DNA from: Dryocosmus kuriphilus
Lineage: Eukaryota; Arthropoda; Insecta; Hymenoptera; Cynipidae
Assembly: GCA_038277395.1 (NCBI GenBank)
Contig: CM076189.1
Coordinates: 233,803,918 to 233,867,917 of the forward strand
Direction: 5' to 3'
Length of the DNA stretch: 64,000 bases
Part shown: positions 44,530 to 56,789 of the stretch, one piece after another
Layout of the letters: every line of letters begins with the position of its first letter
Numbering within the stretch: the stretch's first letter is position 1
The notes under the pieces: model-generated
Told to the model about the DNA's origin: nothing
What the model saw: the letters and a program-made list of their open reading frames with translations, nothing else
Databases searched by the model: none
Made by a program: the position numbers and the translations under genes

Positions 44530-47070
44530 TTTTCATTTGGGAACATCTTTTTCGATTGATATTATAGACATATTTGTTAATCGCTCTTGTCCAGTAGAAG
44601 AACGAAGGTACAATTTTACAACTTTTAATTTGTTAAACGAACGTTCTCAGGAAGCTGTTGTTACAGGCATTGTTATGAAAATCTTTAATGCTATGTCTAG
44701 ATTTGGATACGTGTTTTGTAATGAGAGTCCATAATTTTTTTGCAGGATTTGAAAAGCGCCCTTGTCTCCTAAATTTTCAAAAACTTCCATGGGTTGATAT
44801 TTGAAACGTTCAATTTCAAATACAAATTCTGGAGCATCTAAGTTGCTATTATATTTCAATGCTACGTCTGTTGCACATCGCTTAAGATCATCTAGCGGCA
44901 TGATTTTTAAAGCATGTCCATTTAAAAAACTGACGTCGTTTGCGACCTCTTGCAAAACAATAAATCTATCATTGAGTTGTATCAATATTATATCTAAAAC
45001 TTGACACATTTATTTTTTTTAGTAATGCAATTTCATTCATGGCAAACAAATCATCAGGAGCTTTCTCACCAGGCAATCAGGCGTATTTTTTATTTTGCGC
45101 CGTCGCTTTTCTGGAATGTGAGTTTCAATATTTGTTCTTTCGGCTAAACTTTTTGCTGAATTGTAAAGCGAAACGAAAAAATCATTTCGGTACTGTTGAA
45201 TTTCATTTTTTAGGGCATTTATCATTTTCGCAGCATTTTCGACTGTGATTTTTCTTTCTTGCAAAAGTAAATTTATACTTTATTTAACTTTCTTAATATT
45301 GTGTCTCAAAATATTAATGGTGCAACAAATTTAAATTTTGTTAATAATATTAGCAAGATTCGAGCATTTGTTACAGAGTCTACTGTAAATTGTCTTTGTC
45401 CATCACACATTTCATTAAGAAGTTCTATTATTAAAGGCATTTGATTAAGTAAAGCTTTAACCGCTTTAGCTTTCGCAGACCACCTCGTGTCACTTAAACC
45501 TTTAAGGCAAACAGATAATTTTTCGTTTAAAAAAAAACATTTACTAGTAGAATTTACAAAAAATTTAAACAGTTGTTGAATTGTTTAAAAACATGATGTC
45601 ATTTAAACTAATATTTAATTAGTATAATATATTTTAACTTCTCTTATATATTAGTTCATACTCTCTTTCCCTTTTACGGGTTTTGAGTCTTCCAGAATAA
45701 TTATTACAAGCAAATTTGAAAACTTCCTAGTCTTTCAAAAATCGCCCAGTAACCGCCAAACAATTTGCCCCTCGACATGAAGCAGCATCTTTCCCTGAAA
45801 ATCATTGGTGTTTTTATGAGGGAACCTAATTAGTTTAATGTGGATTCTAAACTATACGAGAACCTCGATAGAAGTACATATAGAAAATTACGTTGGTAAA
45901 GGGAGCTCAGGAATAGAACCCCCGGAGGACCTCTTGCTTGGAAGCCCGGCGCACTACCATCTGAGCCACGGAGGCTCTCCGTCTAATGTTAACTTGCTTT
46001 CGATGTCATTCGCAAGTGCTTCGCTAGTTTTTTCATGTGTTACACTAAAGTCTATAATGGTTTCTTCAATTCTACATTTATTCGTGTTGGAATAAATATT
46101 AACATAGCACAAAATTTGCGTCATCTGTTCCTGGTGAGAAGTGTCAGGTGTGCTATCAAATAAAATAGAAAAATATTTTGCGTTTTGAATATTCGAAATA
46201 ATATGCTGTCCAATTTTGGAAGCAACTGTATTAATTATATCATTTTGTATTATAGGAGAGAAATAATTAACTTGGGTTTTCTTATGACTTTCAATATGTT
46301 GCTCAATAATAGGATCATAATGACTAATTAACTCTATCGTGTTCAGAAATTTTCCACATTCGGGATGACCAATTTTTTCACAAGTATCTCTCAAAGCGTC
46401 ATTATTTTTTACGGAGTGCAGAATAGCATCCAAAATTACTTTTAAACTATGTCTCCACTTTTCTTCTTCTTTTAAAATTTCTTCTTGTAATTGATCGTCT
46501 ATAAAACCACCTTCCTTAATTTTTGATTCGAAAGTTTTCCATTCGACATAATTTTTTTATGATATAATGAATTTTCGTGACGTGGTAACATAGAATTTAA
46601 TTGCTGACAGTCTCGAAACCCAGCAGTGGTCCACAAATTCTCATTTTTTCCAAAAATAATACACGGGAAACAGAACAGTGCATATTCTCGCTTGCAATAT
46701 ATCAACCAGTTTCTGAGTACTTGTTCTCCATTTGACATAGTTTTTACAAACCATTTTTTATCAAAATGCCAATTTTCTCTAGATATCAGGATAAACACTT
46801 AAATTATCGCACAACTCTGGTCCATGTTGAACAAATATCTGTATGTTACTATTAGTTAAGTGCCATGTTGCGGGATCATTGAAATCTATTATTTTTGCAT
46901 TATTATCAATATTTTCTAATTCAACATCAGCAATATAATTATCATCATTACATATACATTGCTTCTCGATTTCCTGGTTTTGATGTTCAATATTGTACTT
47001 TTCTCTTCTGTTTCAATTTCACAGGAAACATGATTACTTGTAGAAGGCAGATTTAATTCAGTTTTTAAGT
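44530..47070 (-). pseudogene. hAT transposase (ZMYM1-like, TTF zinc finger), broken
   Basis: Read right to left. The N-terminal part has NDPATWHLTNSNIQIFVQHG (46.8-46.9 kb). A TTF-type finger follows with FCFPCIIF and CQQLNSMLPRHENSLYHKK (46798-46499). A DUF4371-like RNaseH region reads YFSILFDSTPDTSHQEQMTQ (46433-45985). Then the SINE interrupts. Next come LKGLSDTRWSAKAKAVKAL (about 45500-45450), a middle part (45264-45037), and the dimerisation end FITMPVTTAS-stop-ERSFNKLK (44700-44600), finishing SIISIEKDVPK at about 44535. The conserved Cys of the CERSF motif is TGA. Other frameshifts occur (near 46970, 46480, 45280). Inactive. Confidence 0.85.
45604..46001 (-). mobile_element. tRNA-derived SINE inside the hAT transposase
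   Basis: The minus-strand head (about 45980-45905) has a perfect A box TGGCTCAGATGG (45968-45957) and a near-perfect B box GGTTCTATTCC (45920-45910). The tail (45712-45655: GAAGACTCAAAACCCGTAAA, then AGGGAAAGAGAGTATGAA) matches the 3' end of the LINE at 42717-42780. A 9-bp direct repeat GATGTCATT (45595-45603 and 46002-46010) flanks the insertion, which interrupts transposase coding. Confidence 0.75.
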
Positions 47071-47074
47071 GATA

Positions 47075-49600
47075 ATTGGGTGGTTAATATGACTCAAGAA
47101 AATATACCTAAAGATGTAAAAGAAATAAATGGTCTAGGAGGAAATTTTGCGTTACCATATAACAAAGGTAATTTTCCAATTGCCAAAATAATTTGCAATA
47201 TTGAATATAACATCAAAAATATTGAACCAAATTTACGAAAAACACCATTAGAAATAAAGTAACTTATTGGACTCAAAATTGAATCTACAGTAATAACTTT
47301 ACTATAAATTCATCTATACAAAATCAAGTTAAAATAACTAAAAAAATTTATTAACTATAATAATAATATTATAATAACACCAGCTGACAAAAGTAACAAA
47401 AATGTCATTATGAATAAAGCAGAATACAATGATAAAGCTTTAAACTTACTTAATGACAATTTAACTTACAAAATTCTAGATAAAGATCCGACATCTAGAT
47501 TTCAAGCTAATTTAAACAAACTGTTAACTTTCTTTAAAAATAATAAAATCATAAAAATATCAACACTTATAACTATTTGAAATGTACAAATGGCACTGGT
47601 CCGAAATTTTATGGCTAACCTAAGCTACATAAACCAAATTGTCCTCTAAGACCAATTATTTCCTTCCCAGGCTCACCATTCCAATGTATATCTAAATCTT
47701 TAGCAAATTCTCTACAAAAAATCGTAGGAAAAACAAATTATCACACATTAAAGACAGTTGGGATTTTAAAAATAAGATCGATAAAATCACAATCCCCGAT
47801 GATTTTACTATTATCTCTTTAGATATTGTTTCAATGTACACGAATATTTCTTGGAATCTTATTAGAAGTACCATTCGAAAACGCTGGATCGAAATTAAGC
47901 CTCACTCTTTTCTTTCCAGAGAGAATTTCGACATTATTCTTAAATTATGTTTAGAATCCTCATAATGCCAATTCAATGATAAATTCTATCTACAGATCTT
48001 CGGATTACCAATGGGTTCACCCATTTCTGCAGCCGCTGCTAATATTGTTATGGAAAATATCGAAAGTAAAGTTTTAAAATATATTAATTTTCCAATAATT
48101 TTTTATTTTCGTTACATAGACGACACATTAATTTGTCTTCTTAAAAATAAAGTTCACGAAATTCTTGATAAATTTAATTCTGCTAATGACAGATTAAAAT
48201 TTACTATGAAAATGGCAATTAACAATAAAATTAACTTTCTAGATTTTATCATTAACGATAGAAAATAACAAAGTCATCACTAACTGGTATCGCAAACCAA
48301 CATGGTCCGGCAGATTTCTAAACTATAGTTCTTGCCATCCGATTTATCATAAAATTAGTGTAATTTATGGCCTCGTCGATAAAGCTATAAAATTATCTGA
48401 TGTTAGATACCATAAAGACAATTTAAATCTTATTAAAACCACTTTACTTCAAAATGGTTCATCATTAGAATTTTTAAAAAATAAAATCGACGAGCGCTAT
48501 AAATTAATTAAAAATACACAAAATTTAGTAAAAACAAATGATGTTTCTGAGGGGGGGGGGGGGGAATTGTACTACCATACATTCAAAACCTCGACGAATG
48601 CCTTTTTAGAATTTTTAACAACAGTAACATACAACTAATCTTCTCTATTGAAAATAATCTTTAAAAAACTTGTTTTAAAAGTACTAAAGATAATATTAAA
48701 AAAGAAAACAAATGTAACTGTGTTTATAAAATATATGTACTAGAAATCGTCGTGAACACGAAAGATCTGTCGAAAATGATAAAACCAATACTGCTATCGC
48801 TAAACACGCTCATGATTTTGCACACAATTTCGATTTTAATTTTAAAAATGTTCGAATTCTGGAAATAGAACCTAACCTAAACAAGAGATTAATTTTATTC
48901 TCGAAATGATTTACATACAAAATGATACAAGGTCTGTTAATTTTAGATCTGACATCCAAGGTTTGAGTAATAGTTATAATAATTTAATTGCACAAATTCA
49001 TTTACCTTCAAATATTTTTATTACAAAATTCTTTTTCCTTTTCTACTTCAAATTTTTCCCGGGTCAAAATATATACCTATTTAAATTTCTAACCTAACAT
49101 TTTAATCATGGCTTTTCCACCAGGCCTCTAAGATAACTCTCTCACTTTTTGTACTTTTTTATTTATGTTTTTAGCATTAAATGCATTATTTTAACTTAAC
49201 AATGACATCTTCGTAAGTACTATCCAGCATCATCTTTTTAATATTAAATTATAATGTTAAATTACTCAATATCTTAAAAAATTAAAATCTTTTGTAGGTT
49301 AAACTTTATGGTAACGTGAAATCGAACATTTTTGTTTGTGTGTTAAAATATTATATCCATGTTTCTTAAAATGAAGAGAAGTCTAAAAATGCTTCCTCTT
49401 TGGTAAGATGATATTTCGCTCGTTATATAAACTATATTATTGTCAGCCAACTAATATACATGTTTGTATTCTCTATAGAAGCCACCGATTATACATAATT
49501 AAACGTCACGATTAGCAGTTAAAACTAACTCGAAACATGTCGACGAATGCATAATAAACATCATAAGAATCCAAAAAGGCCACAACATCTTTATTTATTT
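47075..49600 (+). mobile_element. Penelope-like retroelement, degenerate, nested in the hAT element
   Basis: The plus strand encodes an N-terminal piece INGLGGNFALPYNKGNFPIA, then PLRPIISFPGSPFQC, a block ISLDIVSMYTNIS (frame-shifted), FGLPMGSPISAAAANIVMEN and FYFRYIDDTLICL (RT catalytic YIDD; 48011-48268). It then carries GIY-YIG-type C-terminal text (HAHDFAHNFDFNFKNVRILE, IEPNLNKRL, MIYIQNDTRSVN). Frameshifts and stops are frequent. The 3' region contains CTCGAAACATGTCGACG near 49530. RT of this type with a C-terminal GIY-YIG endonuclease is the Penelope layout. Confidence 0.8.
48011..48268 (+). pseudogene. Penelope-like RT core fragment
   Basis: 85 codons: MGSPISAAAANIVMENIES, FYFRYIDDTLICLL, and KFTMKMAINNKINFLDFII (block D/E, INFLD). 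The catalytic Asp pair in YIDD is retained; the flanks are in other frames. Confidence 0.8.
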
Positions 49601-50049
49601 AAATACTGGGAAAAACTCTATGTTAAGTTGTTAAGTTTGAATGAACTAGACTTGTAAATGATTTTTTATGAAAAATATGAATCGTAGTTATATTTTTCTT
49701 TATATTTTCAATCTTTTGTTCTCTTATTTTTTTAAACTATGCTCCGGACGGGTTTTTTGTATCATTTTACCCTAGAAGTGTTTTTTAATTAAAATTTGTG
49801 TTTTTATTAATGTAATTATTTACAATACTTAGTTATATTTCTTATCCAGTATATTTTTTTCCACAAAAGAGAGAAAATATATAAAAATAATTACGACAAA
49901 GCAACGACACAGATGTTGATTCATGACTTCATGTAGTGTAGAATGGTCAAGTAAAATAAAAACCACGTGCAACTCTCAACCGGGACGGTATCTTTTGTTT
50001 GTGGCGGGCGCCTTCTTCGCCACACCCTCGTTACGGCGCTGATTACTAT

Positions 50050-50531
50050 TTCTATTACTATAGAACTGTACCTATATCTATAATAACTATTATAAGTTTA
50101 AGTATAATATTCAGGTGAAATTGCTAAGTTCATCTGAAACATTAATAAATTAAAAAGGATTGTTTTCAAAAAAAAGTTCTTTGCTCGAAACTCACTACAT
50201 TCTGTATTGTTTTTTTAAAGCAAGATAAAATTGATTATTGAGTTAATTAAAATTTATTTTTAAAATTAGTACAAATTTCTTCTTATAGTGTGTAGTTTTT
50301 GGGATCCTATAAAAGGGCTTCAGGGCGTTTAAAATAAGAAATCATTGAAAGAGTTGTTATAAGAAGAGGAGTATTGGTTTTCATCAAATGTAATGTTAAT
50401 TATCCTCGGATATTTTGTTACTGTTGATACATTAATACAAAATATTCAGAATTTCGTTTTAGCATGATTTAATCTGGAGACCATCAGAATTTTTATTTGA
50501 TCTAAAACTTAAAAAAAAAAAAAAATGAAAG
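50050..50531. other. Intergenic DNA, no feature seen
   Basis: AT-rich flank of the hAT insertion. Confidence 0.3.

Positions 50532-50615
<84 letters not shown>
50532..50615. repeat. (TA)n microsatellite
   Basis: About 42 uninterrupted TA units. Confidence 0.95.
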
Positions 50616-50618
<3 letters not shown>

Positions 50619-53600
50619 TTTGTCCAACCTTGTCATTCCCACTATGTACGATACACCTTACCAGACCCAGTGTATATCGGTCGCTTTTATGTTTCGCCGA
50701 CTTTATCAGACCCATTATATGAAACTTCCTTGCCAGGCATTTTTGTATATAATTTATACATTTATCTGATGCTACCAAGCCCGCGACGTTGCCAAACTTC
50801 AAACCAATTTCTTTTCCAATTGTATTCGCAAAGATTTGCCAGGAGCTTGCTAGTCTGATAGGAAATATTTAATTTACTGTATCATACAGTAAATACTAAT
50901 TGTGAAATAAAACGTTTCTTTACGTATTTTGAATTCAAGAAAACCTGCAGATTTCTATTAAAATTTTTTATATCAGGAATAATTTATACAGTAAAACTTT
51001 CATAATTCAAAGTGGCAAAGGGCGTGGAATAAATTCAAATTATCGAATAATGTAGTCTTCAGGCGAGATCATAATAAATCAAAACATAATTAAAAAATAA
51101 ACAACAATAATAAATTACTAATAATAATAAATTAGCAATAAAAATAGTGTAAATAAATAATAATAAATTATATTATCTCCAAGTAATGAAAAAGATACGT
51201 AGAATATAGGCACGTAAATGTAAAAAAAATTCACACCATTGTTCAGCCTTACTTTTATCCAACATATCTAAGGCGGTATAGAGTTTTCAGTTCATTGCCT
51301 TTTTTGCCCCTTAAAATATTTTTTTTAAATTTATTTGCTTGTTTACAAAATAATCAGACATTCTCTTGATCTGCTCATTGTTAACAGGATTAGGTTTAAG
51401 GTGGCCAATATTTTTAGGCAGCTGATTGATATACCTATATATATATATATTTTTTTGAATTTCTAATGAAAATTGTTGTTCTTAGAATTATGGAAACTAT
51501 AAACTTCCGTGGAACGTCGAATTTTATTCATAATAACGAGAATTATCAAATATTTTTAACATTGAAAGAGTAAGAATTTAGGCAGGGAGCAAAAAAAAAA
51601 AGTTTCAATTATCAAAAACTCGAATTATCAGCGACTCGAATTATGAAAGTTTCACTGTAATAAATTTTATTAAGTAATAATATACTCAGATTATTCTTGA
51701 AAAAAATCAAGATGATAATGAAATTATTACATAAAATTAATTCCAACGGTTAAATTTGGTATCTCTAATGACATTGTTCGTGAAGTGACGAGAATATTAA
51801 AAAACTAAAAACAAATTATTTTTTGCGTAATTTTGAATAACAATCAAGAACTTCTTTTAAAATCACATTCTGAAAAAAGCAATCCTATTTAAAAATTACT
51901 TAAAAATGCAATATTTTATTAAAATTATGTTTTCAAAAAAAGTTAATCTAAGATGTCATCCATACATTATGTAAGACTTTTAGAGGAGAGGGAGAAGGGA
52001 TCAGTTATTAGATGACCCCTGAAACGTAAACTTCAAAACGTCATTTTATATATCGAAATATCAAAAGAAAAATCAGAATGAGAAAAATATGCTTTCAACA
52101 ATCCAATTGTGAGGCTTATTTGAGAGCTTTTTTTCTGGTTTTGAGTCTTTTATGGGTGATTTGTCACATAAAATGATATTTCAGAGTTTGTGTATTCAAA
52201 TAATTTTTTTGAAAAGAAAATTTTACTGAATCGAAAATTTTGGTTTATATATTTTTATATAATTTTTACCTGAAATCATTACGAAATCTTTTTAAAAAAT
52301 TTTTGAGTATGTAGAAACCTTTTGAAATTGTTTGAAATCTTTAAAATATGATTTAATTCCTTTGTAAAGTGTTTTGAATTGAAACCTTGCGAAGTCTTTG
52401 AAATATAAAAAATCTGTGAATTTAGTTAAATCTGTTGATATCTTTGAATTACTTTGATATCTTGAAATCTGGTATACACTCAAAAGTGGAGTGAACAATT
52501 ACTCAAAAATGATAGTTTTGAAACTGAGGTAACATCGACATTTTCAACTAATAATTTTCATAATTTGCAAGTTGAGTACTACAATAAATATACCTATACT
52601 TTATTATTCTTCGTCACATTTTGAGTATGAATATAGTAAAAGATTATAAGAAATTTTAAAAGATTTAAATTACTCTTCGCATTTCAAGAAAATAAATGTT
52701 AAACGAGCAAAGAATAAAAATTCAAGGTTCTCATAAAAAATTCACGGTGTCTTTCAGGTTTTCAAGGTTAAACAAATTCAAGAAGAATTCCAAGTTTTCG
52801 AGGTTTTCAAGGTCGCTGGACACCCTGATTAATATCATTATATTATCATAAAAAACACTTTTCAATAATTTACTTTAGCCGTAATGCACAAATTGTGAAA
52901 ATATAATATTTTAAGCATAATCATAAAAATTTGAAGCGTAAATCCATACAGAATTGAAAAGAACTTATATTAAAATATGGTATGTTTTTAAGCAATTTGA
53001 TATCAGTAAGGGACATTCAGATTTCATCTGGCTCGTTTTTTTTTTCTACCCGGAATATGACTAATTTGAAAAAATTCTGTTCTCAAAAACTATTTTAAAC
53101 AAACAAGAAGGTTTTGGATATTTCAACTTTTTAATTATTCAACAGAATTACCATACTCGTCTGAATAATGAATAATTGAAGGATTTTACAGCATATCCAT
53201 ATGTATGTATAAAGAAAAATTTGTTTCAGGAGAGCAAAGAAACGTTCTCAAAATTCTAATTATTTCTTTTTAAATGAGAACGTTCGTTCAATAGTACATA
53301 TAGCTCTTTGAATCTACACAGAAAAAATCATGATAAAGTTAATACTTTTCAAAAAAATGGAGCCAAAAGACGTTCTCTATCATAACTATCTACATGTGAT
53401 GAAAATTTTTTTTCAATTTGCACAGTTTCCTCCGATTTTTGTCATTCAGAAATCAATTTTCTCCGTTATTTTTGCAATCAAATGCCACACACATACCCGG
53501 CATTTCGAAAATAATAATTATTAAGGCAATTAGCCAAATAACACATATTGCCGTCACGCGTCGTCTGGTGTCTCTTGGCACACTGGCGACTCTATAGCGG

Positions 53601-55499
53601 TCAAAAGTGTTAGTCGCCTTCCCCATAGTTTTAACTGTTTCGGTGTTACCAAGTCTAAAATATTAAAATCTTTTAGGGCCATATGAGCGTAACCTGAAAA
53701 TTTTCTTTCATATTTTTTTTGAAACCATCTTACGTTCACACGAAACGCGATATCGAGTTGATTTATGAAGCCTTAAGGCAGTATTTAGGGAAAATTGACA
53801 AATTTCATAGGAAATGTTTCTTTCATAATTTAAATGCCACTGCCCATTTCTCTCACTAGTGATGGAAGTACTCACTTCGATTACTCTGACGTCTTCAGTT
53901 GAAAAATCGACAACTTCGTCGTCTCGAGACGAGCCTCCGAAGTTGGATTTCCATCGTGGGTGTTGGACAAAGTATATTTCATAAGTTAAATAGAAAAAAT
54001 GCCAAAAAAAGGTTTAAATTTTCATTCTTCGGGAATAATTTCCAAAATTGTACAGGCAAAATTGAACAAGAAATGGAAAAATTGCCAATTTTGAAGGAAT
54101 CGTATTTTTCTTAATTTAAATGAAAAAAATACTGAACAAAAGAATAAATTTCCATTTTTACAGAATAATTTCCAAAATTTTATAGAAAAAATTAGATAAG
54201 TATCAGGAAAAATTTCGACAATTTGTCGAAAATTTACGAAATATTTCCATTTTTTATAGGATATCGCATGTTTCCTAAGGGTTCTGAAAAAATTTCCTAC
54301 TACCTAGTAGGCAAAATTAACGAAACTTTTTACATTGCTTCAAACTTCGGACAGTTTGTAATAGTTGAATTTGTTATTTTTTTATGATTACCTCGAGCAG
54401 AAAAATTGTATTACTAATTAATAATACGCATACATGATACCAGATTACTATGATTACAATTTTTCATTGTATATGTAGTTTAAAAACTTCATAAGAGATA
54501 ATACTTTAAAAGGCCTTTTTTTATTTTTCATTCAAAATTTTTTCATTTTTTCACAGACTAATGTGAGAGCTACCTTAAAAATATTAAGTTCTCAATGTAT
54601 TTTCGGTATTTTTCAATTTTTGAGAATTAAAGTTTAAAGAAATTATACAATAAACCAGTTTAATTCAAAATATTTATGTATCAGCATTAAATTAGTTTTT
54701 TAAAATGTTAAATTCTTAAAACTATATGTGTTCTCCGAATACTCAGATATATATATGAATAATTTATCCTTGATTTCATTCTACACTTACGTGATTCTAA
54801 ACTTTAATAAAGAAAACGAATTAACTTGAAAAACAGGAATAAAGAGAAAAAGTATCTCTGAGAAATACTTTTCGTATAAAAGTGACTAACAAAGATTATT
54901 TTTTTGAAAATAAATAATTTAAAAAATTCTCGATATCCACCCAATTAATTTTTTTTTAAGAAGACTATTTAGCAAAAAAATTATGTCTATATACAAATTC
55001 AAATGAGGCGATGTTGAGAAATTGAGTTTTCAGAATATTGTGAAAAAAACAAGCATCAAAGCGTTATTAAGTTTGATCGGGACATAAAACAATTATATGA
55101 GCCAGTAAATTTTATATAAACCTGTATAATTTCAATTGATTTGATGAATTTTTAGCCAAATGGCGTGCCAATTGTTCTCCTTTTTGGGCGCGTTACAATT
55201 TGTTGCAGCTTACAACAAATCGACGTGATAAATGTTTTACTTCTGTGAATCTAGCGTGGAATTCCCTATTAAGAATTATAGAGTTTATAGCGTTTTTAAA
55301 ATTTATACACAATAAAATTATGTCCAGAAACATACTGAAAGAATACGTTATAGTATATAATATTTCCCCTAAAAAGGTTTTAAAGACGAGAAAAATATGT
55401 TTCTAAATACTAAATTGTGATGCTCTTTAGAGACAGGTATGAATAAGTGGCCCTCTTTTGTAATTGTGAATAAAAGTTGAGGTGCTTAGACCTTTACAT
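50616..55499. other. AT-rich intergenic DNA, no gene seen
   Basis: About 4.9 kb of low-complexity sequence. A GC-richer patch at 53550-53760 carries a 61-codon minus ORF (53739-53554) with no recognised domain. 50630-50740 has short CCAGACCC/CAGACCC motifs like those near 55520-55740. No supported gene. Confidence 0.4.
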
Positions 55500-55712
55500 T
55501 GTTGCCAGATACCGGGTCTGGTAACGTCGGAGCTACATGCACAAATTCTTCCTTGCTTTATACAAACTCCGTATATCGATAGTTGCGTCGCCTGGACGCA
55601 TTAGCTTGAACTAAAAGCGTATAAAAATTGACGTTTGACGAACAAAACCAAGCCCAGCTGAAATTTGGTCAGTATGTAGAAGGAGGCATTATATCCCAGA
55701 ATACACAGAAAA

Positions 55713-55746
55713 ACGTTGTCAGACCCGAGGCCGGGTCTGACAACGT
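55713..55746. repeat. Perfect 15-bp inverted repeat
   Basis: ACGTTGTCAGACCCG and CGGGTCTGACAACGT are separated by AGGC. Related fragments (CCGGGTCTGGTAACGTCGG at 55517) lie upstream. It could be the head-to-head junction of two MITE ends. Confidence 0.85.
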
Positions 55747-55806
55747 GAATTCGGGCTCGGTAAGGTTGCGCCAACGTAGTTTTCGGGCTCGTATAAGAAG
55801 TTTAAC

Positions 55807-55864
<58 letters not shown>
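55807..55864. repeat. (TA)n microsatellite
   Basis: About 28 TA units. Confidence 0.95.
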
Positions 55865-55866
<2 letters not shown>

Positions 55867-55974
55867 CATATATGTATTACACATATAAGTCTAGTTTTAT
55901 AGCTTGTTTTTACTTTCCAATAAAAGTATTTGAAAAGTATTTTATTCTGTAATTGTTGTTGGAATATTAATAAT

Positions 55975-56225
55975 GCAACGTTGAGGCAACGTTGTACAAC
56001 CGTCGTATAACCGTTTGTAGATTTCCATCGCGCTCGATGCTCCCGACGGTGCGCCAACGTTGAGACAACGTACTGGCAACGAATCGCAACAACGTTAGGG
56101 CAACGATTGGCGTTCAACATAAGCGGACATTTTACCGGTTGCAACAACGTTGCCACAACGATTATTCCGGTTGTGTCTGCTCGTCAGAAAGTTAGAAAGT
56201 GACGGTTGTGACAACGTTGCTACAA
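55975..56225. promoter_or_regulatory. CAACGTTG palindrome cluster upstream of the MAP4K gene
   Basis: Five perfect CAACGTTG octamers (55976, 55987, 56055, 56145, 56212) plus many CAACG/CGTTG half-sites lie in 250 bp, 320-570 bp before the MAP4K ATG. It may be promoter sequence or a repeat; the surroundings are CpG-rich, unlike the rest of the window. Confidence 0.4.
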
Positions 56226-56544
56226 CGATTCCTGCCAGCGGAGAAGTATTTATAAAAGTTACAATGAAAAAAAATACAACTGGTAAAGGATCACGTGTTT
56301 CATGAATACAATTTTGAATATTTAAAATCTTCGTGCGCAATCGAATCCAGATTCGATTACTCGAACGACGTTTTATGCACAGACGTTGCCACCTTCAGGG
56401 CTGTTGTGAAAAATGGCGACGTTACCACGAAAGTGACAGCCTTCCTCCTCGCAAATGTGTCTTAAAACAGTACACATTAGTGTTGTTTTGTAGTTATTTA
56501 ATTACGATCAGTAGATATTAGGGAAAACGGACCCGTGGACCGCG
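56226..56544 (+). promoter_or_regulatory. MAP4K 5' UTR/promoter proximal region
   Basis: CpG-containing sequence directly before the MAP4K start codon, which sits in a good context (CCGCGATGG). No TATA box recognised; the transcription start is not fixed. Confidence 0.4.
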
Positions 56545-56655
56545 ATGGCAGTGAACGCTAACGCTCTGTCTAGTGATATAAGCAGACGGAATCCGCAGGA
56601 CGAGTACGAGCTCATCCAAAGAATAGGCAGTGGAACGTACGGAGATGTTTACAAG
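56545..56655 (+). CDS. hppy: MAP4K (happyhour/MAP4K3-type) kinase, exon 1
   Basis: Start chosen at 56545 for its context, with the kinase domain beginning at once: DEYELIQRIGSGTYGDVYK, containing the glycine-rich loop (residues 28-37). 37 codons, phase 0, donor AAG|GTGTTT. Spliced exons 1-10 give a germinal-centre-kinase-family protein whose family members act as Ste20-like MAP4Ks upstream of JNK, and (MAP4K3) in amino-acid signalling to TORC1. The kinase domain is complete: K50, HRD D141, DFG D159, APE E186. The C-terminal citron-homology domain would lie beyond the window. The choice of hppy over a MAP4K5-like name rests on recognition, not alignment. Confidence 0.88.
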
Positions 56656-56731
56656 GTGTTTAAACCTAATTTTCTTTTTAAAAAATATTCTCAGAAGTAT
56701 ACTTTACGCAGGTTTCTACACATTTTTGCAG

Positions 56732-56789
56732 GCTAAGAGGCTCTCGATGAACGATCTTGCAGCTATCAAGGTTATCAAATTGGAGCCAG
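56732..56789 (+). CDS. hppy: MAP4K exon 2
   Basis: Acceptor TTTTTGCAG; AKRLSMNDLAAIKVIKLEP with the catalytic lysine in AIKVIK (K50), ending phase 1 before GTCAGT. A 2.8-kb intron follows. Confidence 0.85.

Larger units (their letters stand above)
44263..50041 (-). mobile_element. hAT transposon with nested SINE and Penelope-like insertions
   Basis: TIRs CAGTGCCGTAGCGAGGGT (from 44263) and ACCCTCGTTACGGCGCTG (to 50041) are flanked on both sides by a perfect 8-bp duplication ATTACTAT (44255-44262 and 50042-50049), the hAT signature. The minus strand carries a degenerate transposase (44530-47070). A SINE sits within it (45604-46001) and a Penelope-like element to its right (about 47075-49600). 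A 23-base poly-C run lies just inside the left TIR (44312-44334). Confidence 0.88.

Noticed and set aside
45905..45980. Possible functional tRNA gene on the minus strand
   Set aside because: A and B boxes are good, but the anticodon stem does not pair and a SINE body with a LINE-like tail follows; it interrupts a transposase, so it is a SINE head.
50509..50802. ORFs with Tyr-Ile repeats
   Set aside because: Translations of the (TA)n microsatellite; the same holds at 55628-56156.
53554..53739. 61-codon minus-strand ORF in a GC-richer patch
   Set aside because: No domain, no splice-site support and no repeat partner found; not enough to call a gene.
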